Part shown: positions 50,811-59,185 of the stretch, one piece after another
How the letters are laid out: each line of letters starts with the position of its first letter
Numbering within the stretch: the first letter of the stretch is position 1
Source: Burkholderia multivorans ATCC BAA-247
GTDB lineage: Bacteria > Pseudomonadota > Gammaproteobacteria > Burkholderiales > Burkholderiaceae
Assembly: GCF_000959525.1 (NCBI RefSeq)
Contig: NZ_CP009830.1
Coordinates: 486,290-550,289 of the forward strand
Direction of reading: 5' to 3'
DNA length: 64,000 nucleotides
Notes under the pieces: model-generated
What the model was told of the DNA's origin: nothing
Seen by the model: the letters and a program-made list of their open reading frames with translations, nothing else
Database searches by the model: none
Made by a program: the position numbers and the translations under genes

Positions 50811-50838
50811 CCCCAAAACTGGGGGCGCTTGCTAGAAT
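50811..50838 (+). promoter_or_regulatory. Extended -10 promoter with CCCC-N6-GGGG repeat before the LuxR gene
   Basis: TGCTAGAAT (50830-50838) is an extended -10 element about 85 bp upstream of the LuxR-type start at 50926. CCCCAAAACTGGGG (50811-50824), an inverted repeat, lies nine bases upstream and could be an operator or autoregulatory site. The remaining 50530-50925 sequence shows no ORF I can support. Confidence 0.5.
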
Positions 50839-50925
50839 CGATCGCACGGCATTCGTTCGACGGGTGGGCGCTGTTCGTCCAGCTCGAACGTGCGGCGGCG
50901 CGCATGCGCCAACGGGGGTACGGGG

Positions 50926-52029
50926 ATGACCACGATACGATCGGCGGACGAGTCGATCGCGGCGCTCTATGCGGCCGCCATCGATCCCGAACAGTGGCAT
51001 GTCGCGCTTCAGGCGCTCGTCGCCCTCGCCGATGCGCGCGCCGCGAACTGCTTCGTGCACGACGCGCGCACCGGCCGATTCCTCGAATACCGCTTCACCG
51101 GTTACGGCTCGGGCTGGGCCGACGCGTATGCGAGCCACTATCACAGCCTCGATCTCGCGCGCGAGGTGCTGATGCGCGAACCCGCAGGCCGCATGTATCC
51201 GATGCACCGCTTCCTGCCGGACAGCGTGATCGATCGCAGCGAGTACTACCAGGACTTCTATATCCGCGAAGGGCTGCGCTATTCGTGCGGCGGCATGCGG
51301 CTCGAAGGCGATCGACGGCTGATCCTCGCCGTGCATCGCCCGGTCAATCACCGGCCTTACGACGCGCATACGGTGCGCGAACTCCAGCGCGTGCTCGATC
51401 ATTTGCCGAACGTCTTTCGCGTGCGCGAAACGGCCGCGCAGACGCACGATCGTGCGCCGATGATGGCCGCGGCGCTCGACGCGCTGCCGCGTGCGGTGAT
51501 CGTCGTCGACGACACGCTGCGCGTGCGCTATCTGAATGCGGCCGCGAGCGCGCTGCTCGGCGAATCGACGGAGCTGCGCGTGCAGGCCGACCGGCTCGTC
51601 GCATCGTCACCGCAGGTGGCGCCGCAACTGGCGCAGCGCGTGAAGGATGCGTGCGCGCCGCCGCACGTCGCCGCGCCGCAACCGCTGTATGCGCTCGATC
51701 GCGAGCGTCGCCCGACGTTCGAAATTCAGGTCGTTCCGCTCAAGCCGCAGTTGACCGCGTCGCTCGACCGCGACACGCGTCCGCTTGCGATGCTGCTGCC
51801 GCGGCGTCCGTTCCGCGGCGCCGCGCGGCCGCTCGCCGAAAGCGCACCGTTCGCGCTGACGCCGGCCGAAATGGCCGTCGCGACCGGCATCGCGGGCGGC
51901 CTGACGCCCGCCGAATATGCGCAGCGCAACGGCGTGCGCATCAGCACCGTACGAAGCCAGATCAAGTCGATCTTCGCGAAGACGGGCGTGCGGCGGATCG
52001 CCGATCTCGTCGCGCTGTTCGGCGACTGA
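50926..52029 (+). CDS. LuxR-family transcriptional regulator with a PAS-like central region
   Basis: 367 residues. The C-terminal HTH is LTPAEMAVATGIAGGLTPAEYAQRNGVRISTVRSQIKSIFAKTGVRRIADLVALF. Residues about 190-300 hold a PAS-like segment (LDALPRAVIVVDDTLRVRYLNAAASALLG). The N-terminal part resembles nothing I can name. There is no receiver domain, so it probably senses a small molecule directly. The ATG at 50926 is preceded by GGGG-rich sequence. Target unknown; it is 30 bp from, and convergent with, a LysR gene. Confidence 0.85.
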   Translation: MTTIRSADESIAALYAAAIDPEQWHVALQALVALADARAANCFVHDARTGRFLEYRFTGYGSGWADAYASHYHSLDLAREVLMREPAGRMYPMHRFLPDSVIDRSEYYQDFYIREGLRYSCGGMRLEGDRRLILAVHRPVNHRPYDAHTVRELQRVLDHLPNVFRVRETAAQTHDRAPMMAAALDALPRAVIVVDDTLRVRYLNAAASALLGESTELRVQADRLVASSPQVAPQLAQRVKDACAPPHVAAPQPLYALDRERRPTFEIQVVPLKPQLTASLDRDTRPLAMLLPRRPFRGAARPLAESAPFALTPAEMAVATGIAGGLTPAEYAQRNGVRISTVRSQIKSIFAKTGVRRIADLVALFGD

Positions 52030-52059
52030 CACCCGTGCCGCCGGCCCGCGGCGGGCCGG

Positions 52060-52974
52060 TCAGGCATCGCGCGCGCCGCGCATCCGCGCAAACGCCTCGC
52101 GCAAGTCCGTGCAGAACGCTTCGCCGATCATCGACAGCGGCTGCGACGCGGACGTCACCAGATAGAAGTGATCGGGCACGATCGGCTCGAACGGCTTGAC
52201 CGCGACTCGATGGCCTGCATACGCGGCCGTCACCGGATCGATCAGCGCGACGCCGGCGCCGTTCGCGACGAACGCGACGATCGTCTGCGACAGCTGCGCC
52301 TCGATCGACAGCCCGCGCGACACGCCCGCTTCGACGAATACGCGGTCGATCGCGCTGCGCGCCTCGAAGCTCGGCGGAAACGAGATGAAGGCTTCGTCGC
52401 GCAGGTCGTCGGGGCGGATCACGCGCTTGCGTGCGAGCCGATGCGTACGCGGCACGATGCAGCACATCGGCGCGTCGGCAAGCCGCTCGCTGCGTACGGC
52501 CGGATGCGGCACGGGCTCCGCGATCAGTCCGACGTCGCACTGCCCCGATGCGATCTTGTCGACGACCGTCGACGCGCTGTGCGCGAGCAGCGTGATGTCG
52601 ACGCCCGGATGCGCGCGCGCAAAACGCGTGATGCGCTCCGGCAGCAGGTCGAGCGCGACGGCCGGCGAGCCCGCCACGCGCAGCGTGCCGCGCCGCATCG
52701 CGCGAATCTGCTCGGCGGCCTGCGCGACGCGATCGAGCCCGACGAACGCGCGCTCGACTTCCTCGTACAGCACGCGCGCCTGCGCGGTGGGCGTGAAACG
52801 CCCCTGCTGCCGCTCGAACAGCACGAACCCGACGCGCGCCTCCAGATCGGCGATCAGCCGGCTCACGGCCGGCTGCGAAATATGCAGATCGCGCGCCGCG
52901 CGCGTGACCGTATGGCGCTGCATCACGGCGCGGAACGCTTCGATCTGACGGATTCTCAGTGAAGGCGTCGTCAT
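52060..52974 (-). CDS. LysR-family regulator of the first dehydrogenase module
   Basis: 304 residues. The HTH is RQIEAFRAVMQRHTVTRAARDLHISQPAVSRLIADLEARVGFVLFERQQGRFTPT; the effector domain follows. It is divergent from the FAD subunit gene at 53124 and closely related to the LysR gene at 56978-57892. An inverted repeat overlaps its start codon, suggesting autorepression. Confidence 0.92.
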   Translation of the reverse strand: MTTPSLRIRQIEAFRAVMQRHTVTRAARDLHISQPAVSRLIADLEARVGFVLFERQQGRFTPTAQARVLYEEVERAFVGLDRVAQAAEQIRAMRRGTLRVAGSPAVALDLLPERITRFARAHPGVDITLLAHSASTVVDKIASGQCDVGLIAEPVPHPAVRSERLADAPMCCIVPRTHRLARKRVIRPDDLRDEAFISFPPSFEARSAIDRVFVEAGVSRGLSIEAQLSQTIVAFVANGAGVALIDPVTAAYAGHRVAVKPFEPIVPDHFYLVTSASQPLSMIGEAFCTDLREAFARMRGARDA

Positions 52975-53031
52975 AACATTGGGTTATGGGTCGTTGATCA
53001 ACCTGTATTGGACAGCCCATTTTGCCTGTCC
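52973..53031. promoter_or_regulatory. LysR operator sites in the divergent region
   Basis: ATAAC-ATTGG-GTTAT (52973-52987) is a perfect T-N11-A type repeat over the LysR start codon. GGACAG (53010-53015) and CTGTCC (53026-53031) form a second inverted repeat with a 10-bp spacer. GTATTGGAC (53005-53013) recurs before the second module (57966-57974). Confidence 0.6.
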
Positions 53032-53123
53032 GAACATCGATCCCGCAACGTACATTCCGCCACGAACGCCGCCGCCATGCACCATAACATCCCTATCCCG
53101 AAGTCCCCACGCCGGAGCCGCCG

Positions 53124-54248
53124 ATGAACGTGCGCCGCTTCGACGTCGTCGTCGCGGGCGGCGGGCTCGTCGGGATGGCGCTCGCCTGGGGCCTCGCGCG
53201 GCTCGGCGAGCGCGTCGCCGTGTGCGACGGCGACGACATCGCATTCCGCGCGGCACGCGGCAATTTCGGGCTCGTCTGGGTGCAGGGCAAGGGCGGCCGC
53301 TGCCTGCCGTATGCGCGCTGGTCGCGCGAATCGTCCGAGCGCTGGGGCGCGTTCGCCGCGCAGCTGCAGCGCGAGACGGGCGTGGACTGCGGGTTCGAGC
53401 GGCCGGGCGGCATCGAACTGTTCGAGCATGCGGCCGACATGAACGACGCGATCGCGCTGCTCGAATCGCTGCGCCGCCAGGACGCGGCGCTCGCCTACGA
53501 AGCGCTCGATCCGGCCGCGCTGCGCAGCCGCATTCCCGCCGCGTCGGCCGCGCTGGCCGGCGCGCTGTGGTCGCCGAACGACGGCCACGCGAATCCGCTC
53601 TACACGCTGCGCGCCTTGCTGCAGGCATTCGTGCAAAGCGGCGGCGTCTATCTGCCGCGTCACGACGTCGTCGAGATTCGCCCGCGCGCGGGCCGCTTCG
53701 ACGTGGAGACGCGCGACGTGCGGCTCGAAGCCGCGCGCGTCGTGCTCGCGGCCGGCCTCGACAATGCACGGCTCGCGCCGATGGTCGACATGGCCGCGCC
53801 GATCTCGCCGCTGCGCGGGCAGATCATGGTGACCGAACGGCTCGCGCCGTTTCTCGCCTATCCGACGCTCGTCGTCCGGCAAACGCAGGAAGGCTCGGTG
53901 CTGCTCGGCGATTCGGCCGAAGACGTCGGCTTCGACGACGGCCAGACGCGCCCTGCGATGGCCGACATCGCGCGTCGCGCACGCACGGCGTTTCCGGCGC
54001 TCGCACACGCGCGGATCGTGCGCGCCTGGGGCGCGCTGCGGATCATGACGCCGGACGGGCTGCCCGTCTACGAAGCGTCGCGCACGCACCCCGGTGCGTA
54101 TCTCGCCATCTGCCACAGCGGCGTGACGCTGGCCGCGACGCATGCCGATCTCGTCGCGCCGTGGATTGCCGGGCGCGCGGCGCCGGCCGAGCTGTCCGCG
54201 TTTACGACCGCGCGTTTCGCCGCACCGAAGGAGGCCCGGCATGTTTGA
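53124..54248 (+). CDS. FAD oxidase-type (DadA/LhpB-like) subunit, module 1
   Basis: 374 residues. FAD motif VVVAGGGLVGMALAWGLARLGERVAVCD at the start, SARGNFGLVWVQGKG-like stretch (ARGNFGLVWVQGKGG), and the C-terminal DAAO motif SHSGVTLAATHADLVAPWI. It is the beta-type, amine-oxidising subunit of three-component D-hydroxyproline or opine dehydrogenases. It overlaps the [2Fe-2S] gene by eight bases. Substrate not fixed by sequence. Confidence 0.88.
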   Translation: MNVRRFDVVVAGGGLVGMALAWGLARLGERVAVCDGDDIAFRAARGNFGLVWVQGKGGRCLPYARWSRESSERWGAFAAQLQRETGVDCGFERPGGIELFEHAADMNDAIALLESLRRQDAALAYEALDPAALRSRIPAASAALAGALWSPNDGHANPLYTLRALLQAFVQSGGVYLPRHDVVEIRPRAGRFDVETRDVRLEAARVVLAAGLDNARLAPMVDMAAPISPLRGQIMVTERLAPFLAYPTLVVRQTQEGSVLLGDSAEDVGFDDGQTRPAMADIARRARTAFPALAHARIVRAWGALRIMTPDGLPVYEASRTHPGAYLAICHSGVTLAATHADLVAPWIAGRAAPAELSAFTTARFAAPKEARHV

Positions 54249-54540
54249 ATCGATCGTTCCCGCCGACGCGATACGCGAACGCGTGCGCATCCACGTCGAC
54301 GGCATCGCGCACGACGTGCCGGCCCATTACAGTGTCGCGGCCGCGCTGCTCGCGGCCGGCACGCTCGCCTGCCGTCCGACGGCCGTCAGCGCATCGCCGC
54401 GCGGGCCGTTCTGCATGATGGGCGTCTGCTTCGACTGTCTCGTCGAAGTGGACGGCGTGCCGAACGTGCAAGGCTGCATGACGCCCGTGCGCGACGGGAT
54501 GCAGGTGCGCGCGATGCACGGCAAAGCGAGGCTCGCATGA
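54241..54540 (+). CDS. Small [2Fe-2S] subunit, module 1
   Basis: 99 residues with a plant-type [2Fe-2S] pattern: CMMGVCFDCLVEVDGV and Cys in VQGCM. RVRIHVDGIAHDVPAHYSVAAALLAAG is the ubiquitin-like fold start common to the HcnA/LhpE/OoxA-linked small subunits. It links the two flavin subunits and overlaps both gene ends (8 and 4 bp). Confidence 0.9.
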   Translation: MFESIVPADAIRERVRIHVDGIAHDVPAHYSVAAALLAAGTLACRPTAVSASPRGPFCMMGVCFDCLVEVDGVPNVQGCMTPVRDGMQVRAMHGKARLA

Positions 54541-55973
54541 CGCGGCGCGCATGCGATCTGCTGATCGTCGGCGCGGGGCCGGCCGGCATGGCGGCCGCCA
54601 TGGCCGCACGCTCCGCCGGGCTGTCGGTCGTCGTCGCGGATGAAGGCCCGTCGCCGGGTGGACAGATCTATCGCAATCTCGCCGATGTGCCGGCGAAGCT
54701 CGCGCAGTGGCTCGGCCCCGACTATGTGGCGGGACGGCCGCTGATCGACGGGCTGCTCGCGAGCGGCGCGCATTATCTGCCGCGCAGCGTGGTCTGGCAG
54801 ATCGCGTTCGAGCCTGCGCCCGTCGCGATGCTGACGCTCGGCGGCGCCGCGCGCGGCACACTCGAAATCGATGCACGCGCGGTACTGATCGCGACCGGCG
54901 CGCAGGAGCGCCCGTGGCCCGTGCGCGGCTGGACGCTGCCCGGCGTGATGGGCGTCGGCGCCGCGCAGACGCTGCTCAAATCGTCGGGGCTCGCGCCCTC
55001 GGCCGATACGGTGCTTGCCGGCAGCGGCCCGCTGCTGTGGCTGTTCGCCGCGCAGTTGCTGAATGCGGGCCGGCGCGTGCGCGCGCTGGTCGACACGACG
55101 CCGCGCGATGCCTGGCGGCGCGCGCTCCCGCATGCGCTGCCCGCGCTGCGCGGCGCCGACTATCTGCTGAAAGGCTGGCGCATGCTGCGCGCGGTGCGCG
55201 ACGCCGGCATTCCGGTCTATCGCGGCGCCACCGACGTGCGCGTCGACGGCGACGGCCGCGCGCAGTATCTGCGCTTTCGCGACGCGGACGGCATCGCACA
55301 CGCGCTCGACACGTCGCTCGTGCTGCTCCATCAGGGCGTGATCCCGTCGACGCAACTCGCCCGCTCGATCGGCTGTGCGCATGAATGGGACGAACGTGCC
55401 GCGTGCTGGCGGCCGCAACACGATGTGCGCGGACGCAGCAGCGTCGCACGCGTCTGGATCGCCGGCGACGGCGCCGGCATCGGCGGCGCACAGGCCGCGG
55501 CGATCGCGGGCGAGGTCGCGGCGCTCGACATCGCGGCGAGCGTCGGCGCGCTCGCACCGCACGAACAGGCCGCACGCGAACGGCCGCTGCTGAAGGCGTG
55601 GCGCCGTCATCTCGCGGTGCGGCCGCTGCTCGACGCGCTCTATACGCCGCCCGCCGCGCTGCGCCGCCCCGACGGCGACACGATCGTCTGCCGCTGCGAA
55701 GAAGTGACCGCCGGCGAAATCCGCCGGCTGGCCTCGCTCGGCTGCCAGGGCCCGAATCAGATGAAGGCGTTCACGCGCTGCGGGATGGGTCCGTGCCAGG
55801 GACGCTGGTGCGGCACGACCGTCGGCGAGCTGATCGCCGAGGTACAGCAGCGCGACGTCGCCGACGTCGGCCAATACCGCGTGCGTGCGCCGATCAAGCC
55901 GATCACCGTCGACGAACTGGCGGACGCCGTCGAACTGTCCGACGATTTCCGCCGCGGCGACTTCCCGAGCTGA
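54537..55973 (+). CDS. NAD(P)/FAD oxidoreductase alpha subunit with BFD-like [2Fe-2S], module 1
   Basis: 478 residues. N-terminal DLLIVGAGPAGMAAAMAARSAGLSVVVADE, FATGAQERPWPVRGWTLPGVMGVGAAQ in the middle, and a bacterioferritin-associated-ferredoxin-like C-terminal domain with CRCEEVTAGEIRR, MKAFTRCGMGPCQGRWCG. This is the alpha subunit of octopine/nopaline oxidases and heteromeric D-hydroxyproline dehydrogenase. Start codon overlaps the small-subunit stop (ATGA). Confidence 0.9.
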   Translation: MTRRACDLLIVGAGPAGMAAAMAARSAGLSVVVADEGPSPGGQIYRNLADVPAKLAQWLGPDYVAGRPLIDGLLASGAHYLPRSVVWQIAFEPAPVAMLTLGGAARGTLEIDARAVLIATGAQERPWPVRGWTLPGVMGVGAAQTLLKSSGLAPSADTVLAGSGPLLWLFAAQLLNAGRRVRALVDTTPRDAWRRALPHALPALRGADYLLKGWRMLRAVRDAGIPVYRGATDVRVDGDGRAQYLRFRDADGIAHALDTSLVLLHQGVIPSTQLARSIGCAHEWDERAACWRPQHDVRGRSSVARVWIAGDGAGIGGAQAAAIAGEVAALDIAASVGALAPHEQAARERPLLKAWRRHLAVRPLLDALYTPPAALRRPDGDTIVCRCEEVTAGEIRRLASLGCQGPNQMKAFTRCGMGPCQGRWCGTTVGELIAEVQQRDVADVGQYRVRAPIKPITVDELADAVELSDDFRRGDFPS

Positions 55974-56016
55974 CGCCGTGCCCGCCCCCGCTTCCCCACA
56001 CGAACGGAGCCTGACC

Positions 56017-56805
56017 ATGAAGAAGAAGACGCGTATCACGATGCTCGTCGCCGCGGCCGCGATGGCCTGCGCGACGCTCGCCTCGGCGAAGGAATGGACG
56101 ACGATCCGCATCGGCGTCGATCCGACCTATCCGCCGTTCGAATCGACCGCGGCCGACGGCAGCGTGCAAGGGTTCGACATCGATCTCGGCAACGCGCTCT
56201 GCGCGAAGCTCAACGCGAAATGCGTGTGGGTGTCGAGCAGCTTCGACGGACTGATTCCGGGGCTGCAGGCGCGCAAGTTCGACGTGATCCTGTCGTCGAT
56301 GGCGGCGACCGAGCAGCGGCGCCAGCAGATCGATTTCACCGATCGGCTGTACCGCAACCAGACGCGCCTGATCGCACGCACGGGCTCGGGGCTGCTGCCC
56401 GACGCGGCGAAGCTGGCCGGCAAGCGCATCGCGGTCGAACAGGGGACGATCCAGGAAACCTATGCACGCGAAAAATGGGCGGCGGCGAAGGTCGAGGTCG
56501 TGCCGTATCCGAGCTACGACCAGGCGTATGCGGATCTCGTAAACGGGCGCGTCGACGGCGTGCTGATGGACGCCGTGCAGGGCCAGCTCGGCTTCCTCGC
56601 GACGCCGCGCGGCAAGGGTTTCTCGTTCGCGGGCGGCGTCGTCTACGACCCGAAGATCATGGGCAACGGCGATGCGGCCGGCGTGCGCAAGGCCGATACC
56701 GATTTGCGCGATGCGCTGAACCGCGCGATCGCGCAGATCCGCAGCGACGGGACCTACAACAAGATTCAGTCGAAGTACTTCGACTTCGATATGTACGGGA
56801 ATTGA
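56017..56805 (+). CDS. Amino-acid ABC transporter periplasmic binding protein (ArgT/HisJ/OccT-type)
   Basis: 262 residues, signal peptide ending LASAKEW. IRIGVDPTYPPFESTAADGSVQGFDIDLGNALCAKLNAKCVWV and SFDGLIPGLQARKFDVILSSMAATEQR are the family signatures for lysine/arginine/ornithine, histidine and opine binding proteins. No permease or ATPase genes follow; the next gene is a LysR regulator on the other strand. It may serve a transporter encoded elsewhere. Confidence 0.9.
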   Translation: MKKKTRITMLVAAAAMACATLASAKEWTTIRIGVDPTYPPFESTAADGSVQGFDIDLGNALCAKLNAKCVWVSSSFDGLIPGLQARKFDVILSSMAATEQRRQQIDFTDRLYRNQTRLIARTGSGLLPDAAKLAGKRIAVEQGTIQETYAREKWAAAKVEVVPYPSYDQAYADLVNGRVDGVLMDAVQGQLGFLATPRGKGFSFAGGVVYDPKIMGNGDAAGVRKADTDLRDALNRAIAQIRSDGTYNKIQSKYFDFDMYGN

Positions 56806-56977
56806 CGAGCGTTATGGCAGACCGCGCGATGCAAGCGGCGTGCGTTGCCGCTTGCGCGCGAATCGGCGCTTGGGTCGGCTAGCGGCCGCGACGCCGACCG
56901 CCGCATGCGAAGCCGGCGGTTCGTCCGCATCGATGTGCCATGCGACATCGGCACCGACGATTGCACAAACAAAATAA

Positions 56978-57892
56978 TTAACGACGCCCTCGCGCCGACG
57001 TCCGCCCCGTCGCCGCGTCGTGCTCGTCGGCGAGCAGCGTCGCGAACGCGGCCGCGAGCCGGTCGCGCGACGGCTGCGGCGGAAACAGCAGATACGTCGG
57101 CATCGTGACGGCCGGCGAAAACGGACGGATCGCGACGTCCGGCCCCGCGAACGCCTGCGCGACGACCGGATGCGCGAGCGTCACGCCCATCCCGAGCCGC
57201 ACCATCTCGCAGCAGATCGCCGTGTACTGCGCTTCGGTCGCGAGCTTGCGCTCGACGCCCGCGCGCTCGAACACTGCATCCATCAGCGTGCGCATCCCGT
57301 CGCCCTGACAGAGCGAGATGAACGACTCGCCGGCGAGATCGGCCGGCTTGATCGTGCGCTTGCTCGCGAGACGATGCTGACCCGGCATCACGCAGACGGC
57401 CGCGACCTTCGACAGCAGCTCGACCTCGCAATTCGACGTCTCGCTCACGTAGACGGCCACGCCGATATCGCAGAACTGCGACGCGGTCCAGTGATTCACG
57501 GTGGCCGACGTGTTCACGTGCAGCGACACCGTGACGCCCGGATACTGCTCCTGGAAACGCTTGATCGCGCGCGGCACGAGCGTATAGCCGACCGCCGGCA
57601 TCGCGGCGATCCGCAGCCGCCCGCTGCCGAGATTGCGAATCTGCTCCGCGGCATTCGCGAGCCCGCGCAATCCGACATACGCGCGCTCGACCTCCCGAAA
57701 GAACGCAGTGCCCTCGCTCGTCGGCACGAGCCGCGCGCCGACACGCTCGAACAGCGTGAGCCCCGTATCGCGCTCGAGGCTCGCGATCATGCGGCTCACG
57801 TTCGGCTGCGTCGTGAACAGCGCCTTCGCGGCAGCCGTCATCGAGCCGGCCACCATCACCGCGCGAAACGCTTCGATCTGCTTCAGGTTCAT
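56978..57892 (-). CDS. LysR-family regulator of the second dehydrogenase module
   Basis: 304 residues with HTH KQIEAFRAVMVAGSMTAAAKALFTTQPNVSRMIASLERDTGLTLFERVGARLVPT and a substrate-binding-like effector domain. Same length and arrangement as the LysR of module 1, and divergent from the transporter genes at 58061. A tandem sequence at 57941-57974 is the likely binding region. Confidence 0.92.
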   Translation of the reverse strand: MNLKQIEAFRAVMVAGSMTAAAKALFTTQPNVSRMIASLERDTGLTLFERVGARLVPTSEGTAFFREVERAYVGLRGLANAAEQIRNLGSGRLRIAAMPAVGYTLVPRAIKRFQEQYPGVTVSLHVNTSATVNHWTASQFCDIGVAVYVSETSNCEVELLSKVAAVCVMPGQHRLASKRTIKPADLAGESFISLCQGDGMRTLMDAVFERAGVERKLATEAQYTAICCEMVRLGMGVTLAHPVVAQAFAGPDVAIRPFSPAVTMPTYLLFPPQPSRDRLAAAFATLLADEHDAATGRTSARGRR

Positions 57893-57940
57893 CGTGCCAC
57901 TCCGTATCGTCCCGTAGAGCCTAACCCTGATCCATCACAT

Positions 57941-57974
57941 TTCGGTATGGACTGGCATTTTATTCGTATTGGAC
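57941..57974. promoter_or_regulatory. Tandem repeat TTCGgTATGGAC / TTCGTATTGGAC upstream of module 2
   Basis: Two 12-bp copies, 57941-57952 and 57963-57974, are offset by 22 bp, about two helical turns. The second includes GTATTGGAC, also found before module 1. Suggests related LysR operators. Confidence 0.5.
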
Positions 57975-58060
57975 GGCATGGACCACAAGCGCCAGACTGC
58001 ATTGCATCGGCGCACGTCCCGATGCCGCCGCCCCCCCACAATCGAATGGAGATCGCCGTC

Positions 58061-59149
58061 ATGAACCGTTCGCCGCACCGCCGCCCGTCCCGCTTGTCTC
58101 CCGCCTCGCGCCGCGTCGCGGCGAAACCGCTCCTCGCCGCAGGCGCGGCGCTCGCGCTGAGCGCGTCGGTCGCCGCGCATGCGGAAACGACGATGTACGT
58201 CGCGAACGTCGGCGGATCGAACGAACAGCTCTATCGGCAGAAGGTCATCCCCGCGTTCGAGAAGGCGCACAACGTCAAGATCGTCTACGTCGCCGGCAAT
58301 TCGAGCGACACGCTCGCGAAGCTGCAGGCGCAGAAGGGCCATCAGCAGATCAACGTCGCCGTGATGGACGACGGCCCGATGTATCAGGCCATGCAGCTCG
58401 GCCTGTGCGCGAAGATCGACGATGCGCCGATCATGAAGGATCTCTATCCGCTTGCGCGGCTCGGTCCGGAGGCGGTCGGCGTCGGCGTGGTCGCGACCGG
58501 CATCGGCTACAACGCCGACGCGTTCAAGAAGCTCGGCCTGCCGGCACCCGATTCGTGGAAATCGCTCGAGGACCCGCGACTGAAGGGCAAGCTCGGCATG
58601 CCGCCGATCACCGTCACGTACGGGCTGCACACGCTCGTGATGCTCGCGCGCCTGAACGGCGGCGGCGAGAAACGCATCGATCCCGGCTTCGATGCGATGG
58701 CCAAACGCGTCGCGCCAAACGTGCTGTCTTGGGCGCCGACGCCCGGCGAGATGGACGGCCTGATGCAGGCCGGCGACGTGATCGCCGCACCGTACGGCAG
58801 CGGCCGCGCGGTGTCGTTGCAGAACACCGGCTTCCCGCTGAAGTTCGTGTATCCGAAGGAAGGCGCGGTCGCGCTGCAGGTCGCCGCGTGCGCGGTCGCC
58901 GAAAACGCGCAGCCGCAGTTGTCGCAGCAGTTCATCCAGTACCTGCTGACGCCGGAAGTCCAGGCGCTGCAAGCGCAGGCGATCGGGCTCGGCCCGGTCA
59001 ACCGGACGGTGAAGCTTGCGCCGGACGTCGCCGCGCGCGTGCCCTACGGTCCCGACCAGGTCGCGAAGCTGACGACCGTCGACTGGACGACCATCAACCC
59101 GCGCCGCACCGAATGGACGCAGCGCTGGAACCGCTCGGTCGAACGCTGA
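58061..59149 (+). CDS. ABC transporter binding protein, spermidine/putrescine (PotD) type
   Basis: 362 residues, signal peptide with a Pro/Arg-rich start and hydrophobic core ending AAHAET. TTMYVANVGGSNEQLYRQKVIPAFEKAHNVKIVYVAGNS and APYGSGRAVSLQNTGFPLKFVYPKEGAVA resemble the PotD/F and iron-type extracellular binding proteins. GGAG lies 11 nt upstream; ATG 58046 is a less likely start. Despite the polyamine family name, the fused location with amino-acid dehydrogenase genes suggests a zwitterionic amino acid or opine ligand. Confidence 0.87.
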   Translation: MNRSPHRRPSRLSPASRRVAAKPLLAAGAALALSASVAAHAETTMYVANVGGSNEQLYRQKVIPAFEKAHNVKIVYVAGNSSDTLAKLQAQKGHQQINVAVMDDGPMYQAMQLGLCAKIDDAPIMKDLYPLARLGPEAVGVGVVATGIGYNADAFKKLGLPAPDSWKSLEDPRLKGKLGMPPITVTYGLHTLVMLARLNGGGEKRIDPGFDAMAKRVAPNVLSWAPTPGEMDGLMQAGDVIAAPYGSGRAVSLQNTGFPLKFVYPKEGAVALQVAACAVAENAQPQLSQQFIQYLLTPEVQALQAQAIGLGPVNRTVKLAPDVAARVPYGPDQVAKLTTVDWTTINPRRTEWTQRWNRSVER

Positions 59150-59185
59150 TCGCGCGGCGCCGCCGCTTCGCAAGGAATCCGATCC

